Position numbers and translations under genes: made by a program. The notes below the pieces were generated by a model, which searched no databases, was not told where the DNA came from, and worked only from the letters and a program-made list of their open reading frames with translations. Source: an uncultured delta proteobacterium (GTDB taxonomy: Bacteria > Desulfobacterota > WTBG01 > CAIYCZ01 > CAIRTM01). From it: a stretch of DNA of 34,363 nucleotides. The first letter of the stretch is position 1, and every line of letters begins with the position of its first letter. The stretch lies in contig CAIRTM010000127.1 of assembly GCA_903881505.1 (NCBI GenBank), positions 1 through 34,363 on the forward strand. The letters are read 5' to 3'. Below are positions 14,406 through 22,985 of this stretch, one piece after another.

Positions 14406-17051
14406 TTATTCGCAGTATTCGGTGCAGATCGGGCTGTTGACGAACCCGCTGCCGCCGCCGAACGTGCAGCCGATCGACGGCATGCCGAAGGCATACCAGT
14501 CTTTGCCGCCGGTGGTGAAGGTGCAGCGTGTTGAGCCGCTTATCATGGCCCGTTCGACCTGGCAGGAATCGCCGCGCGTGCACACGCAGTTGGCAGCGCC
14601 GTTGCCGGTTGCCAGGCAGGCGGCCTCTATCGCGGCCTCGTCATTGGGCCAGCCTTCGCACTCGGGAAAGTCGGCGCAGGAGTCCGAGGAGTACGAATTG
14701 CTGAAGCGGCAGCCCCACACGGTGCTGTCATCGGGCAACGGCTGGCCTGAGCCGCAGGTCGGACACTGCGCGGCTGTTGCGGCGCAGGAGCCGTCAGCGC
14801 AGCGGGCCGGTGTTTCCATGGGGCAGCAGTCCGCCGGGGCTGCCACGCACTCATGGTTTGACGGGCACTCGTAGGACAGCGCCGGGTCCGTACACACCCT
14901 GGGTGCGCACTCGCCGTTTTCGCACTTGTCAAGCGTTACGTCCATGGCAAGGGTTTCCTGCGGTCCGTCTCCGAGCGTAACGGGCGGAGCCTCCGTGCCC
15001 CAGATGTAGTCGCCGTCCTGCGGAAGCGGCGGCCACTCCGATGAGTAGTACAGCCCGACGTAGAGCTGGTAGTCGCCCGCCAGGCAGCTCTCGCGGTAAT
15101 ACGTGCAGCCGGGCACGACCATGGTATAGGGCGTGTCGTCATTGATAACGGGATTGACGACCACGTTGTAGTCCGTGCCGCCGTCGGGCGGGCCCTGCGG
15201 CATGCCGGTCCAGCCGCTGGCATCGTACCAGAAAGCCATGAGCTGCGCCGGAGGCGTGTCAAGGTGCTCGGGCACGCGGATGGTCAGGCTCAGCTGGTCG
15301 CACTGGTCGCAGACGTCCGTGGGACGCGGCGACTCGGTGAACTGCGTACTTTCACACGGGCCCCAGCAGGTGCCGGAGGCGTTGCAGACCTGGGCGCCGG
15401 TTTTGCCGTTCGCAGCGGTGCACTGCCGCGTGGTGTTGGGCGTGCATGCAGCCATTTCTTCGCATTCCACGGGGACCGTGGGCTCGTCGCGGATGCAGCG
15501 CACCTCGGCGAAGCTGTTCAGGTGGTTGTAGGTGACGCCCGCGATGTCGAACAGCACGCTGGCGATCCAGTCCTGCCTGTCGGGGTTGGAGGCCGCGCCT
15601 TCGGCCCAGTACTCAAGGGCATGGATGCCGCCGGTGCCCGGATCGGGCCTGTGGCACGAGCCGGTCAGTTCAGCGGGCCAGTAGCAGCCTTCAACGCCGG
15701 GTCCGCCGCCGTCGTCAGCGCCGAGACATGTTGAGGCCTGGCCGTCTTCAAAGGAGCTGCCGTCCCACATCGGGCAGGCGCCGCCGATCATGGTGTCCGG
15801 ATTGCCCCGGATGAGGCTGCGCAGCTCGTCGATATTGGGCAGCCGCCAGTCCTCATAGCCCATGGTCACCAGCTCGTCGCAGTAGCGCACCGCGTCATAG
15901 GAGACGATGCCGCCATAGTTCAGGGTAGAGGCATCCTTTTGCGGATCCTGCCAGCACAGGCCCGTGGCCGGGTCGCACCAGGGCTTGTAATAGGTGCACT
16001 GGCATTTTTCCCAGCCGGAGTCGTCGGCCTTGCGGTACTGCACGCTGGTGGCGCCGTCCGGGCAGAAACATTCCTGCGAGCCGGTATACTTGAGGATGGT
16101 GCCGCCTGCGCCGGTCACGTAAATTTCATTGCCGTTGGCGCCCCAGATGCCCAGGAGGGTCTGCGTGGTGGGGACCGTCACCTTCGACCATGCGCTGCCG
16201 TTGAACCGCATCACCGTGCCGCCCGCGCCGACCGCGTACACGTTGTTCATGCTCGTGCCCCATACGCCGTAGAGCAGCTGGGTGGTGTTGCTGGTCATCT
16301 TGGTTATGGATCCGCCGTTCAGCCTGCGCACGATGACGCCGCCGTCGCCGACGGCGAAAAAGTTATTGCTGTCGACGCCCCAGACAGCCCGCAGGGTGCT
16401 GCTGACAGGCGAGGAATAGGTGTTCAGGTCGTTGTGGCCCCAGAAATCATAGCCGTCATAGTAGCCGATAAAACCTTTCGTGCCGACAATAACGACGTTT
16501 TGATCCTTCTCCATGTAAAAGCAGCCCATCAGGTCATTGCTGTGCTCATGCTGCTCCTGGGAGCGGAAGCTGTTCTCGCCGCCGTCAAGCACATTGTAGT
16601 ATGACGGCACGAACAGCACCCAGATGGTGTTGTTTTTGCCGATGGCGATCATCTTGCCGTTGTTGGCGTCGGGGCCGCCGATGCCGTAGAGCGGGTAGTT
16701 GGTCGCCTGGCTGTGGATTTTGCTCCAGGTGCTGCCGTTGCTGCGAAAAATGCCGCGGTAGTCGCCGACCGCATAAATGTTGTTGTCGCGCACGGCCCAG
16801 ACCCTGTGCAGGTTCCAGGTGGTGCCCGATGCCTGCGGTGTCCAGGATGTGCCGTCATACTTCAGGATGGTGCCGCCCGATCCCACCGCATAAATAATGC
16901 TGCCGGAAAGGCCGTTGATGCCGTTGAGGTTTGCCGTGGTGCCCGACTGCATGACCTGCCATGAGCCGCCCGCGGCGTATGCGCCGGATATGAACAGCAG
17001 CACTGCAGCCGCTGCTGCGCATAACCCTTTGAGTATGCTTTTACTTTTCAT
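14406..17051 (-). CDS. Secreted propeller-repeat protein with DUF1566 and extended Cys-rich C-terminus (paralog 2)
   Basis: 881 aa. The signal peptide (GLCAAAAAVLLFISGAYAA) leads into the same arrangement as paralog 1: propeller repeats (such as WGTSMNNVYAVGAGGTVMRF), DUF1566 (CWQDPQKD, DWRLPNIDELRSLIRGN, CYWPAELTGSC), the CTPNTTRQC-GKTGAQVC-CWGPCE module and the CDQCDQLSLTIRVPE domain. It then adds about 170 residues rich in Cys (CTDPALSYECPSNHECV, CVCTRGDSC, CTFGGGSGFVNSPICTEYCE), which would need disulfide formation outside the cytoplasm. AGAGGGG 6 bp before ATG 17051 is a strong ribosome site. The gene lies directly downstream of the PAS-LuxR regulator with no terminator between, so read-through or direct regulation is possible. 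Confidence 0.88.
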   Translation of the reverse strand: MKSKSILKGLCAAAAAVLLFISGAYAAGGSWQVMQSGTTANLNGINGLSGSIIYAVGSGGTILKYDGTSWTPQASGTTWNLHRVWAVRDNNIYAVGDYRGIFRSNGSTWSKIHSQATNYPLYGIGGPDANNGKMIAIGKNNTIWVLFVPSYYNVLDGGENSFRSQEQHEHSNDLMGCFYMEKDQNVVIVGTKGFIGYYDGYDFWGHNDLNTYSSPVSSTLRAVWGVDSNNFFAVGDGGVIVRRLNGGSITKMTSNTTQLLYGVWGTSMNNVYAVGAGGTVMRFNGSAWSKVTVPTTQTLLGIWGANGNEIYVTGAGGTILKYTGSQECFCPDGATSVQYRKADDSGWEKCQCTYYKPWCDPATGLCWQDPQKDASTLNYGGIVSYDAVRYCDELVTMGYEDWRLPNIDELRSLIRGNPDTMIGGACPMWDGSSFEDGQASTCLGADDGGGPGVEGCYWPAELTGSCHRPDPGTGGIHALEYWAEGAASNPDRQDWIASVLFDIAGVTYNHLNSFAEVRCIRDEPTVPVECEEMAACTPNTTRQCTAANGKTGAQVCNASGTCWGPCESTQFTESPRPTDVCDQCDQLSLTIRVPEHLDTPPAQLMAFWYDASGWTGMPQGPPDGGTDYNVVVNPVINDDTPYTMVVPGCTYYRESCLAGDYQLYVGLYYSSEWPPLPQDGDYIWGTEAPPVTLGDGPQETLAMDVTLDKCENGECAPRVCTDPALSYECPSNHECVAAPADCCPMETPARCADGSCAATAAQCPTCGSGQPLPDDSTVWGCRFSNSYSSDSCADFPECEGWPNDEAAIEAACLATGNGAANCVCTRGDSCQVERAMISGSTRCTFTTGGKDWYAFGMPSIGCTFGGGSGFVNSPICTEYCE

Positions 17052-17248
17052 GGTATCCCCTCTGCATTACCGGGCAGTTCCGTATGAGCGGTGACTGCCC
17101 TGTGATTGAGTTGCTTTCCGTTTCCGCCGTTCGCATGCGTGTGTCCGATGCAATGTGGTCCAGCCTCCTTTCCATGCGCACCGGGTGGTTTGTTTGTAGC
17201 TGTTAATTGTTTGTTGAATGAATTTTTGCAGAGGCGGGGCTTTATTGC

Positions 17249-17293
17249 AATACCTGAATTATTCCCAATAAATACGGTACTAAATCAGGTATT
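17249..17293. repeat. Inverted repeat spanning the end of the regulator gene and the start region of paralog 2
   Basis: AATACCTGA (17249-17257) and TCAGGTATT (17285-17293) are perfect 9 bp complements separated by 27 AT-rich bases. The right arm overlaps the stop codon of the PAS-LuxR gene. No T-tract follows, so it is a poor terminator and more like paired protein-binding sites. Confidence 0.45.
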
Positions 17294-18548
17294 ATTCAAG
17301 AGATAAAAGGTAGGTTCTGAGGTTGGCCTTTTTATTTTTAAGGCCTGTTTTGTTGCGGATACTGTCGCGGTGACCTTCGACCGTGCGCGTCGAAAGGCTT
17401 AGCAGGTCAGCGATTTCCTTTGTACTTTTGCCTGCTTTGATAAGGTTGGCGATTTTGATTTCAGTCGGTGTGAGGTTGATGAACCGGGCGGAGGTTGAAA
17501 AGGAGGAAACAATGTCCCGGAGATTCGACTCGATCACGCCGAGCAGCGACTGCTGGCGTTCCGTGATTCTGCCTTCACTTATTTTGTGAACATAGGGCAG
17601 GACCAGTTCGTTGATGTTGACCGAGATTTTTCCTTCCAGGGCCTGCTTCTCCTCGTTCCTGCCCCTGAGCAGGACCCTGAGCGCTGTATTGGCCTCCTCA
17701 AGGTGCATGGTGCGTTCATTGACTTTGTCCTCAAGGGCTTCGTAGGCCTTCCTGATTTCACCCTCGAGTTGTTTGCGCTCGGTGATATCGCGTATGGTGA
17801 CAATGATGGCCGGCTGTTCCGCCGCATCTTCCCTGAGGTTGGTTATTTTGGTCTCAACCGGGAACACGGTTCCGTCTTTTCGCTGGTACAGGGTCTCATA
17901 GTAGCGGCCCTCGGATGTGGCGAACATCTCTTCGGCCATGCGCGTGCTCGTCTCGTCATCCAGGACATCGGGAGCCAGGTCCGGAGGGAACATGCCGATC
18001 AGCTCTTCGGGACTGTAGCCCATCATGTCGGCAAAGGCCCTGTTCGCCCACACGATCATCCCCAGGTCGTCGGTCACGAATATGCCGTCGCCGGTCATGT
18101 TGAAAATATTGTCGAGAAAATCTCTGGCCTTCTGGGATTCGCGCAGGGCATGACAGAGCTGCTGCCGCGCGTTCTCAAGCAGCGTGACATCCATGACGCA
18201 GATGATGATGCCGGCCGAAATCCCGGGCAGGTCACGGGCCTCGCTTATTTTCAGGTGCACCGGGAAAATGGAGCCGTCCTTGCGCGCGTAGAAGGTCTCA
18301 TGGATGTCGAGCAGGCCGCTGTGGTAGTCGCTGTAGAATTCGTCCACCATGGGATGGGCTTCGCCCGCGATCAGGGCAGAGCCCTGGCGCCCGATCAGTT
18401 CCCCGGGGCAATACCCGGTCATGTCGCACAGCGTTTTGTTGACGAGCGCTATTGTGCCCGCATCGTCGGTAATGAGAATGCCGTCGCCGCTGGTTTCGAA
18501 TATCTGGCGGAAAAGGGCGGCTGAGATATCGGATGAGGGTATCTGCAT
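17292..18548 (-). CDS. PAS-PAS-LuxR transcriptional regulator
   Basis: 418 aa. Two PAS domains (residues about 9-125 and 138-255) share the FNMTGDGIFVTDDLGMIVWAN-like core, DMTGYCPGELIG and the FYARKDGSIFPVHLKIS strand. A coiled-coil linker follows (EGEIRKAYEALEDKVNERT) and then a C-terminal LuxR/GerE HTH (LTPTEIKIANLIKAGKSTKE, TRTVEGHRDSIRNK). There is no kinase or receiver domain, so the PAS domains probably sense a ligand, redox state or light directly and control DNA binding. ATG 18548 fits the PAS boundary but lacks a clear ribosome site; a TTG at 18638 is an alternative. The first downstream gene on the strand is secreted paralog 2, the most likely target. Confidence 0.85.
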   Translation of the reverse strand: MQIPSSDISAALFRQIFETSGDGILITDDAGTIALVNKTLCDMTGYCPGELIGRQGSALIAGEAHPMVDEFYSDYHSGLLDIHETFYARKDGSIFPVHLKISEARDLPGISAGIIICVMDVTLLENARQQLCHALRESQKARDFLDNIFNMTGDGIFVTDDLGMIVWANRAFADMMGYSPEELIGMFPPDLAPDVLDDETSTRMAEEMFATSEGRYYETLYQRKDGTVFPVETKITNLREDAAEQPAIIVTIRDITERKQLEGEIRKAYEALEDKVNERTMHLEEANTALRVLLRGRNEEKQALEGKISVNINELVLPYVHKISEGRITERQQSLLGVIESNLRDIVSSFSTSARFINLTPTEIKIANLIKAGKSTKEIADLLSLSTRTVEGHRDSIRNKTGLKNKKANLRTYLLSLE

Positions 18549-18661
18549 AGTGGTCGGGCGGACTCGCGGGTTGCCGCAGCGCGCTGGCCGGTTCGGGCCG
18601 CGTGCGATGACAGGTCCAGAGGTCGTACACGTGTGCAATCGCTTGTTCCGGAGACGGGGAA

Positions 18662-18690
18662 AGTATAGGCAGGTGCGGTTTGAGTGTCAA
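18662..18690 (-). promoter_or_regulatory. Strong promoter of the PAS-LuxR gene
   Basis: On the minus strand, TTGACA (18690-18685), a 17 bp spacer and TATACT (18667-18662), near consensus, between alr and the regulator. Confidence 0.75.
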
Positions 18691-18717
18691 TAGAAATCCC
18701 GGCGTCCCGATCCGGGT

Positions 18718-19857
18718 TCAGCAGGTCATGATGCGCGGAATGCGCTCGTTGATGCGGGTGGTCACTTCGTAGTTGATGGTGGAGGCCCAGCGGGCGAGCT
18801 GTTCGGCCGTGATGCATTCATCGCCGTCGCGCCCCAGCAGAACCGCCTCATCGCCGGCGCGCGCATCGCCGATGTCGGTCACTTCGGCCATCAGCAGGTT
18901 CATGCAGATCCGGCCGCGAATCGGCGCCCGCTGGCCGCGGATCAGTACGTGTCCCCCGGCAATGCCGCGGTCATAGCCGTCGTAATAGCCGACCGGAATG
19001 ACGGCCAGGCGCGTGGGGTGCCCGGTTTTGAAGGTGCAGCCGTAGCCGATATATTCGCCGCTGGCAACTTCTTTCACCTGCGCGATGCGGGCCTTCCAGG
19101 TGAGCGCGGGCGTAAGGGCGAACCCGTTTGTGCGCTCCCTGACAAAGGAGACATAGGTTTCGTTCGAGGGCCACATGCCGTAGGCGGCGATGCCCGTTCG
19201 TACCAGATTAAAATGGGTTGCCGGCATCAGGATCGTGGCGGCTGAATTGGCGCAGTGCACGATCGGAGCCGCGATGCCCCTGCCGGCGAGCAGGCTGATC
19301 GCTTCGTTGAAGCGGCGCAGCTGCGCCTGCGCGAAGCCGTGGTCGGTGGTGTCTTCGATGTTGGCAAAATGGGTGGCGAGCCCTTCGAGCATAAGGTCAG
19401 CGCTGCCGGTGATCGCGGTGCACAGCTGTTCAAGCAGCCCTGCGCCGACGCCCTGACGGTTGGTGCCGGTTTCGACCTTGACGTGCAGTCGCGCCGTCCG
19501 ACCGCATGCGCGAGCGGCAGCCGCAAGTGCCGGCAGATCTTCCGGATTGTAGACGACCAGGCGGCAGTCAAGCTGCAGTGCGTCGGGGTAGTCGTCAGGC
19601 GCAACCGGCCCGAGGATATAGAGCGGGCAGTCAAGGCCGGAGGAGCGCAGGCGGCGGGCCTCGTGCAGCGAGTGAACGCTGAGCCAGTCGGCGCCCGCAT
19701 CGCAGAAGATGCGGCCCGTTTCGCACAGGCCGTGTCCGTAGGCGTTGGCCTTGACACAGGCGCACAGCAGCGTTGATGGCTCAAGCAGGCTGCGCAGGCG
19801 GGCGATGTTGCTGCTGAGGGCCGTACGCGAAATTTCAACCCAGGTGAGTTCGGACAT
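18718..19857 (-). CDS. alr: Alanine racemase
   Basis: 379 aa, the usual length. PLP enzyme interconverting L- and D-alanine for peptidoglycan. The cofactor lysine Lys36 is in CVKANAYGHG, the catalytic tyrosine Tyr272 from the other subunit is in EYIGYGCTFKT, and HFNLVRTGIAAYGMWP and GRICMNLLMAEVTD are conserved. There is no signal peptide, so the enzyme is cytoplasmic and biosynthetic. It begins 15 bp after hisG and is probably read from the same promoter, an uncommon pairing with no metabolic link I know of. The ribosome site before ATG 19857 is weak. Confidence 0.95.
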   Translation of the reverse strand: MSELTWVEISRTALSSNIARLRSLLEPSTLLCACVKANAYGHGLCETGRIFCDAGADWLSVHSLHEARRLRSSGLDCPLYILGPVAPDDYPDALQLDCRLVVYNPEDLPALAAAARACGRTARLHVKVETGTNRQGVGAGLLEQLCTAITGSADLMLEGLATHFANIEDTTDHGFAQAQLRRFNEAISLLAGRGIAAPIVHCANSAATILMPATHFNLVRTGIAAYGMWPSNETYVSFVRERTNGFALTPALTWKARIAQVKEVASGEYIGYGCTFKTGHPTRLAVIPVGYYDGYDRGIAGGHVLIRGQRAPIRGRICMNLLMAEVTDIGDARAGDEAVLLGRDGDECITAEQLARWASTINYEVTTRINERIPRIMTC

Positions 19858-19872
19858 TGCAGGCCGACCGGG

Positions 19873-20745
19873 TTAAATTATTTTGTTGAGCGAATATTCA
19901 ATAATGCCTTCAGCGCCCTTGCTGAGCAGGCGCCCGACCAGTTCGCGTACTTCGCTCTCGGCGATGACGGTTTCGACCGAGAGCCAGTCTTTCCGGTAGA
20001 GATTGGCGACCGTGGGCGCGGTGAGGCTGGGCAGCTGGGCGATGACGGCGTCAATTTTTTCGCGCGGGACATTCATTTTGAGGGCCACCATGCCGTTGGC
20101 GCGCAGGGCGCCTTTGAGCAGTCGGGCGATCTGTTCGATTTTGGCTTTTTTCCAGGCATTGCCCCAGGCCGCGCGGCTGGCGATCAGCTGCGTGTTGGTC
20201 TCCAGCAGCGTATCGATGATCTTGAGGCCGTGGGCCCTGATGGTGCTGCCGGTTTCGGTCACTTCGACGATCGCGTCGGCCAGGCCTTCAACGACTTTGC
20301 CCTCGGTGGCGCCCCAGGAGAACGCCACCTCAACACTGACAGCGCGCTCGGCGAAATAGCGCCGGGTGAAATTGACCAGCTCGGTGTAGATTTTTTTGCC
20401 CTGCAGGTCTTCGATCGTTGTATACGGCGAACCTTCCTTGACGACCAGCACCCAGCGGGCCGGCTTCGTGGTCGCCTTGGAGTAGACAAGGTCGTCCACC
20501 ACCACCACGTCGGCTTCGTTTTCCACAATCCAGTCCCGGCCGGTCAGGCCCAGATCAAGGGTGCCGTTTTCGACGAAGCGGGGCATTTCCTGCGCCCGTA
20601 CCAGCGAGCAGGTCAGCTCATCGTCATTGATGCGCGGGAAATAGCTGCGCGAACTGGTGACGATATCCCAACCCGAGCGTTTGAACAGCTCGATGGTGGC
20701 ATTTTCGAGGCTGCCCTTGGGGATGCCGATTTTCAGCTTATCCAC
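19873..20745 (-). CDS. hisG: ATP phosphoribosyltransferase, long form
   Basis: 290 aa, fitting the long HisG_L type with its own C-terminal regulatory domain, so no HisZ partner is needed. It catalyses the first step of histidine synthesis, joining ATP and PRPP. Motifs: [18 protein letters not shown] at the start, [13 protein letters not shown], and [20 protein letters not shown], the PRPP-binding loop. The C-terminal ACT-like part ([20 protein letters not shown]) is where histidine feedback inhibition acts in this family. The start is GTG 20745 with AGGAGG about 12 bp upstream. No other his gene is in the window, so the pathway genes are dispersed. Downstream is alr. Confidence 0.96.
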   Translation of the reverse strand: MDKLKIGIPKGSLENATIELFKRSGWDIVTSSRSYFPRINDDELTCSLVRAQEMPRFVENGTLDLGLTGRDWIVENEADVVVVDDLVYSKATTKPARWVLVVKEGSPYTTIEDLQGKKIYTELVNFTRRYFAERAVSVEVAFSWGATEGKVVEGLADAIVEVTETGSTIRAHGLKIIDTLLETNTQLIASRAAWGNAWKKAKIEQIARLLKGALRANGMVALKMNVPREKIDAVIAQLPSLTAPTVANLYRKDWLSVETVIAESEVRELVGRLLSKGAEGIIEYSLNKII

Positions 20746-20780
20746 GTTATTTTATCCTCCTGTGAAGCGCAATTGTGATA

Positions 20781-20809
20781 AAGTAACATATTTTAATTCA
20801 GAGGGTCAA
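20781..20809 (-). promoter_or_regulatory. Candidate hisG promoter
   Basis: On the minus strand, TTGACC (20809-20804), a 17 bp spacer and TTACTT (20786-20781), within the 71 bp gap divergent from truA. Confidence 0.5.
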
Positions 20810-20816
20810 CGCCAAA

Positions 20817-21554
20817 ATGAGAACGGTCAGGCTTACGATTCAATACGACGGCACGGAGTACTTCGGCTGGCAGATGCAGGCCCGGCACCGCAGCGTGCAG
20901 CAGGTGCTGCAGGAAGCCCTGGCGATGGTGTGCAATCATCCGGTCACCCTGCACGGCTCAGGCCGAACCGACACGGGCGTGCATGCGCTCGGGCAGGTGG
21001 CCCATTTCAAGACCTCATCGGCTATTGACCTGATGCAGCTGCGCAAGGGGTTGAACTCGCTGCTGCCCGATGACGTGGTGGTCCGCGAAGCCGTCGAGGC
21101 GCACCCGGACTTTCATGCCCGCTTTGACGCTACCGCGCGCACCTACTGGTACTTTATCCTGAATGAGCCTGTGCCTTCCGTGTTCTACCGGCGCTACGCC
21201 TGGCATATCAGAAAGCCGCTCGACCTGGCGGCCATGAGGGATGCCGCAGCGCTGCTCGTGGGAATGCACGATTACAGCTCGTTTCAGGCCCGGGAGCGCG
21301 AGGACGTCTGCACGGTTCGGGAGGTCAAAAGGGTCCGGTTGAAACGGGTCGGTCCTCTGCTGCTGTTTGAAATCCGGGCGACCTCGTTTCTGCGCCACAT
21401 GGTCCGGGGCATCGTGGGTACGCTGGTGGAAATAGGGCTTGGCAGGCTGGGTGCGGCCGGGATGCAGGACATCATGCAGGCGCGGAACCGCTCGCAGGCC
21501 GGACCGACCGCTCCGGCCTGCGGGCTGTTTTTAAAAGAAGTGCGCTATGACTGA
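20817..21554 (+). CDS. truA: tRNA pseudouridine synthase A
   Basis: 245 aa. It converts U38-U40 of the tRNA anticodon arm to pseudouridine. Motifs: RLTIQYDGTEYFGWQMQ at the N-terminus, GSGRTDTGVHALGQVAHF with catalytic Asp52, a central FHARFDATARTYWYFI and a C-terminal FLRHMVRGIVGTLVEIGLG. Complete and of usual length. The ribosome site is poor: GAGGG lies about 12 bp before ATG 20817. The 3' end overlaps the stop of the convergent secreted-protein gene by 10 bp. Confidence 0.96.
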   Translation: MRTVRLTIQYDGTEYFGWQMQARHRSVQQVLQEALAMVCNHPVTLHGSGRTDTGVHALGQVAHFKTSSAIDLMQLRKGLNSLLPDDVVVREAVEAHPDFHARFDATARTYWYFILNEPVPSVFYRRYAWHIRKPLDLAAMRDAAALLVGMHDYSSFQAREREDVCTVREVKRVRLKRVGPLLLFEIRATSFLRHMVRGIVGTLVEIGLGRLGAAGMQDIMQARNRSQAGPTAPACGLFLKEVRYD

Positions 21555-22540
21555 GGGCTTGTTTGCGCCGGGTCGGCTGGTGCCTGAGACGCTGCTTCTG
21601 CGGGCAGGTGAGCGGATCCGGCATCCGGCATGGTGCGCTGCAGCAGCTCGTCGAATGCCTCGAGCTGGCGCCGCCCTTCCGCAGTTTTAAACCAGGGGTG
21701 GTTTGCAACCGGGGCGCGCTCGCCGCGGTGGAATGCCATGGCCGCGTTCCGGACAGCGCGGGACATGCGCTCAAGCAGGCCGATAATCGAGCTGCGGAAC
21801 AGGCTGAAGTTCAGGATCGATTTCACGATCGCGCTGTCGGGGAATACCAGGCAGCGCAGGCTGTAGGCACAGTGCCGTCCGGCCGTTTCATCAAAATCGA
21901 AAATAATCACGCTTGTGCCGCGGAGTTTCCAGACAAGGATTTCTACGGAGCCGGATCCGCTGTAGAGCGAGCGGGTCTGCCCTGCATTTTGCAGCACCCG
22001 GGTGAAGGTGCCTGAGATGCGCTCGCCGGAGCCCCTGAAGCTCCGTTTGCTTTTGTCGAGATAGGCTGTTTTGTAGTCGGTCTCCTGGTAGGCGTTGACC
22101 AGCTGCGTGGCAAAGGGCAGATTGTTCATCAGGTAGCGCATGACGTCGGCCGGCAGGGGCAGCGTGCCCTCGATCCGGTATTCCACGCGGTGCCGGCCCG
22201 ATACCTGGAGGTATATCTGCCTGCCGGGGATTGTCGTACTTTGCAGGCCGCGCGACTGCAGCTCCTTGAACATGGAGCAGTAGTCATCGGAGTAGGAGAT
22301 GTTTTTTTGCGGCAGGCAGTCCTGCTCGCTGCAGCCGTGCGGAATTTCCTGCAGGCAGTGATACATGCCTGCGCAGTAGGTCACGTGATCGGAGGCGGAT
22401 GCCTGCGCGGGCGCAAGCATCAGGGCAATGAAGACCGCCATGAAAATCGAACCGGCCGGGCAGGTAACGGTGTACGGCATGGCCGCCGTGCGGGAGGTAT
22501 TTTTTTCGGCCCGCGCGCACGGGTTCGTGGCGGGCCTCAT
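21545..22540 (-). CDS. Secreted protein of unknown function
   Basis: 331 aa from the coupled start. The first 33 residues are polar; a hydrophobic signal (MAVFIALMLAPAQASAS) then leads to a mature region of about 280 residues. The first part has closely spaced Cys (YCAGMYHCLQEIPHGC and CLPQKN), suggesting disulfides in the periplasm. A middle beta-rich region (IYLQVSGRHRVEYRIEGTLP, VEILVWKLRGTSVIIFDFDE) is followed by a C-terminal helix and a Pro/Ala-rich tail. I do not recognise the family. ATG 22540 overlaps the stop of the upstream membrane-protein gene (ATGA), implying coupling; ATG 22480 is an alternative that gives a more normal signal peptide. Confidence 0.7.
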   Translation of the reverse strand: MRPATNPCARAEKNTSRTAAMPYTVTCPAGSIFMAVFIALMLAPAQASASDHVTYCAGMYHCLQEIPHGCSEQDCLPQKNISYSDDYCSMFKELQSRGLQSTTIPGRQIYLQVSGRHRVEYRIEGTLPLPADVMRYLMNNLPFATQLVNAYQETDYKTAYLDKSKRSFRGSGERISGTFTRVLQNAGQTRSLYSGSGSVEILVWKLRGTSVIIFDFDETAGRHCAYSLRCLVFPDSAIVKSILNFSLFRSSIIGLLERMSRAVRNAAMAFHRGERAPVANHPWFKTAEGRRQLEAFDELLQRTMPDAGSAHLPAEAASQAPADPAQTSPQS

Positions 22541-22785
22541 TGTTCAGGAGGCGGTTCGGGCATATCGCTTGCAGCAGCAGAACCCGGTCGTGGAGATGCG
22601 GCTGTGCCGGGCGCGTTTTTTTTTGCCGCCATGCGCTGGCGCAGGATTGTCAGGATGCGCAGTATGCTGACAATGAAAAGGACGATGCCGAAATAATAAC
22701 GCCATCCCCCGCAGTAGGTGTTCCAGGCCGACATGCCCATCAGGGCCAGGAAGGCGTAGGCGGCAAGGCGCAGAAAATCTGACAT
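22537..22785 (-). CDS. Small membrane protein of unknown function
   Basis: 82 aa. Two hydrophobic segments (about residues 4-20 and 30-46, ending YFGIVLFIVSILRILTIL) are followed by a basic stretch and a Pro/Ala-rich polar tail (GTAASPRPGSAAASDMPEPP), probably cytoplasmic. AAGGAAAG about 6 bp upstream selects ATG 22785 over an in-frame ATG at 22809. It overlaps the secreted-protein gene by 4 bp, so the two are made together and may interact at the membrane. No family recognised. Confidence 0.7.
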   Translation of the reverse strand: MSDFLRLAAYAFLALMGMSAWNTYCGGWRYYFGIVLFIVSILRILTILRQRMAAKKNAPGTAASPRPGSAAASDMPEPPPEQ

Positions 22786-22808
22786 GGCTCTTTCCTTGAG
22801 GTGCTGCA

Positions 22809-22820
22809 CGATACGTATCG
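22809..22820. repeat. 12 bp perfect palindrome in the leader of the small membrane protein gene
   Basis: CGATACGTATCG lies between the promoter (22848-22876) and the start codon (22785), about 20 nt downstream of the predicted start. It could be an operator. Confidence 0.4.
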
Positions 22821-22847
22821 GCTGAACGGAGCCGCTGACAGGTAACG

Positions 22848-22876
22848 ACCATACAGCAATAATTTTTTTTTTGCAA
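22848..22876 (-). promoter_or_regulatory. Promoter of the small membrane/secreted protein pair
   Basis: On the minus strand, TTGCAA (22876-22871), a 17 bp A-rich spacer and TATGGT (22853-22848). Confidence 0.55.
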
Positions 22877-22985
22877 GTACGGCCCGGATCGTTCCGTTCG
22901 TTCCATGTCTTGACGGCATACCTGCATGGGTATAGAGTCTTCCAATACCGTTGCAGCCCGCCGGCACACCCCTTGGAGGTGCAGT

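Noticed and set aside
12643-16604. Several plus-strand frames of 100-310 codons opposite the propeller paralogs
   Set aside because: The minus-strand proteins have signal peptides, repeats and conserved domains; the plus-strand frames are Ala/Arg/Val-rich shadows.
12000-17000. DNA-level repeats shared between 11951-14086 and 14406-17051
   Set aside because: They are explained by the paralogous proteins and the internal propeller repeats, not by a mobile element or CRISPR array.
17130-17200. Possible leader peptide (TTG start after AAGGAGG, minus strand) before paralog 2
   Set aside because: A 28-codon Arg/Lys-rich frame with a rare start codon and no regulatory residue pattern. The ribosome-like site alone is not enough.
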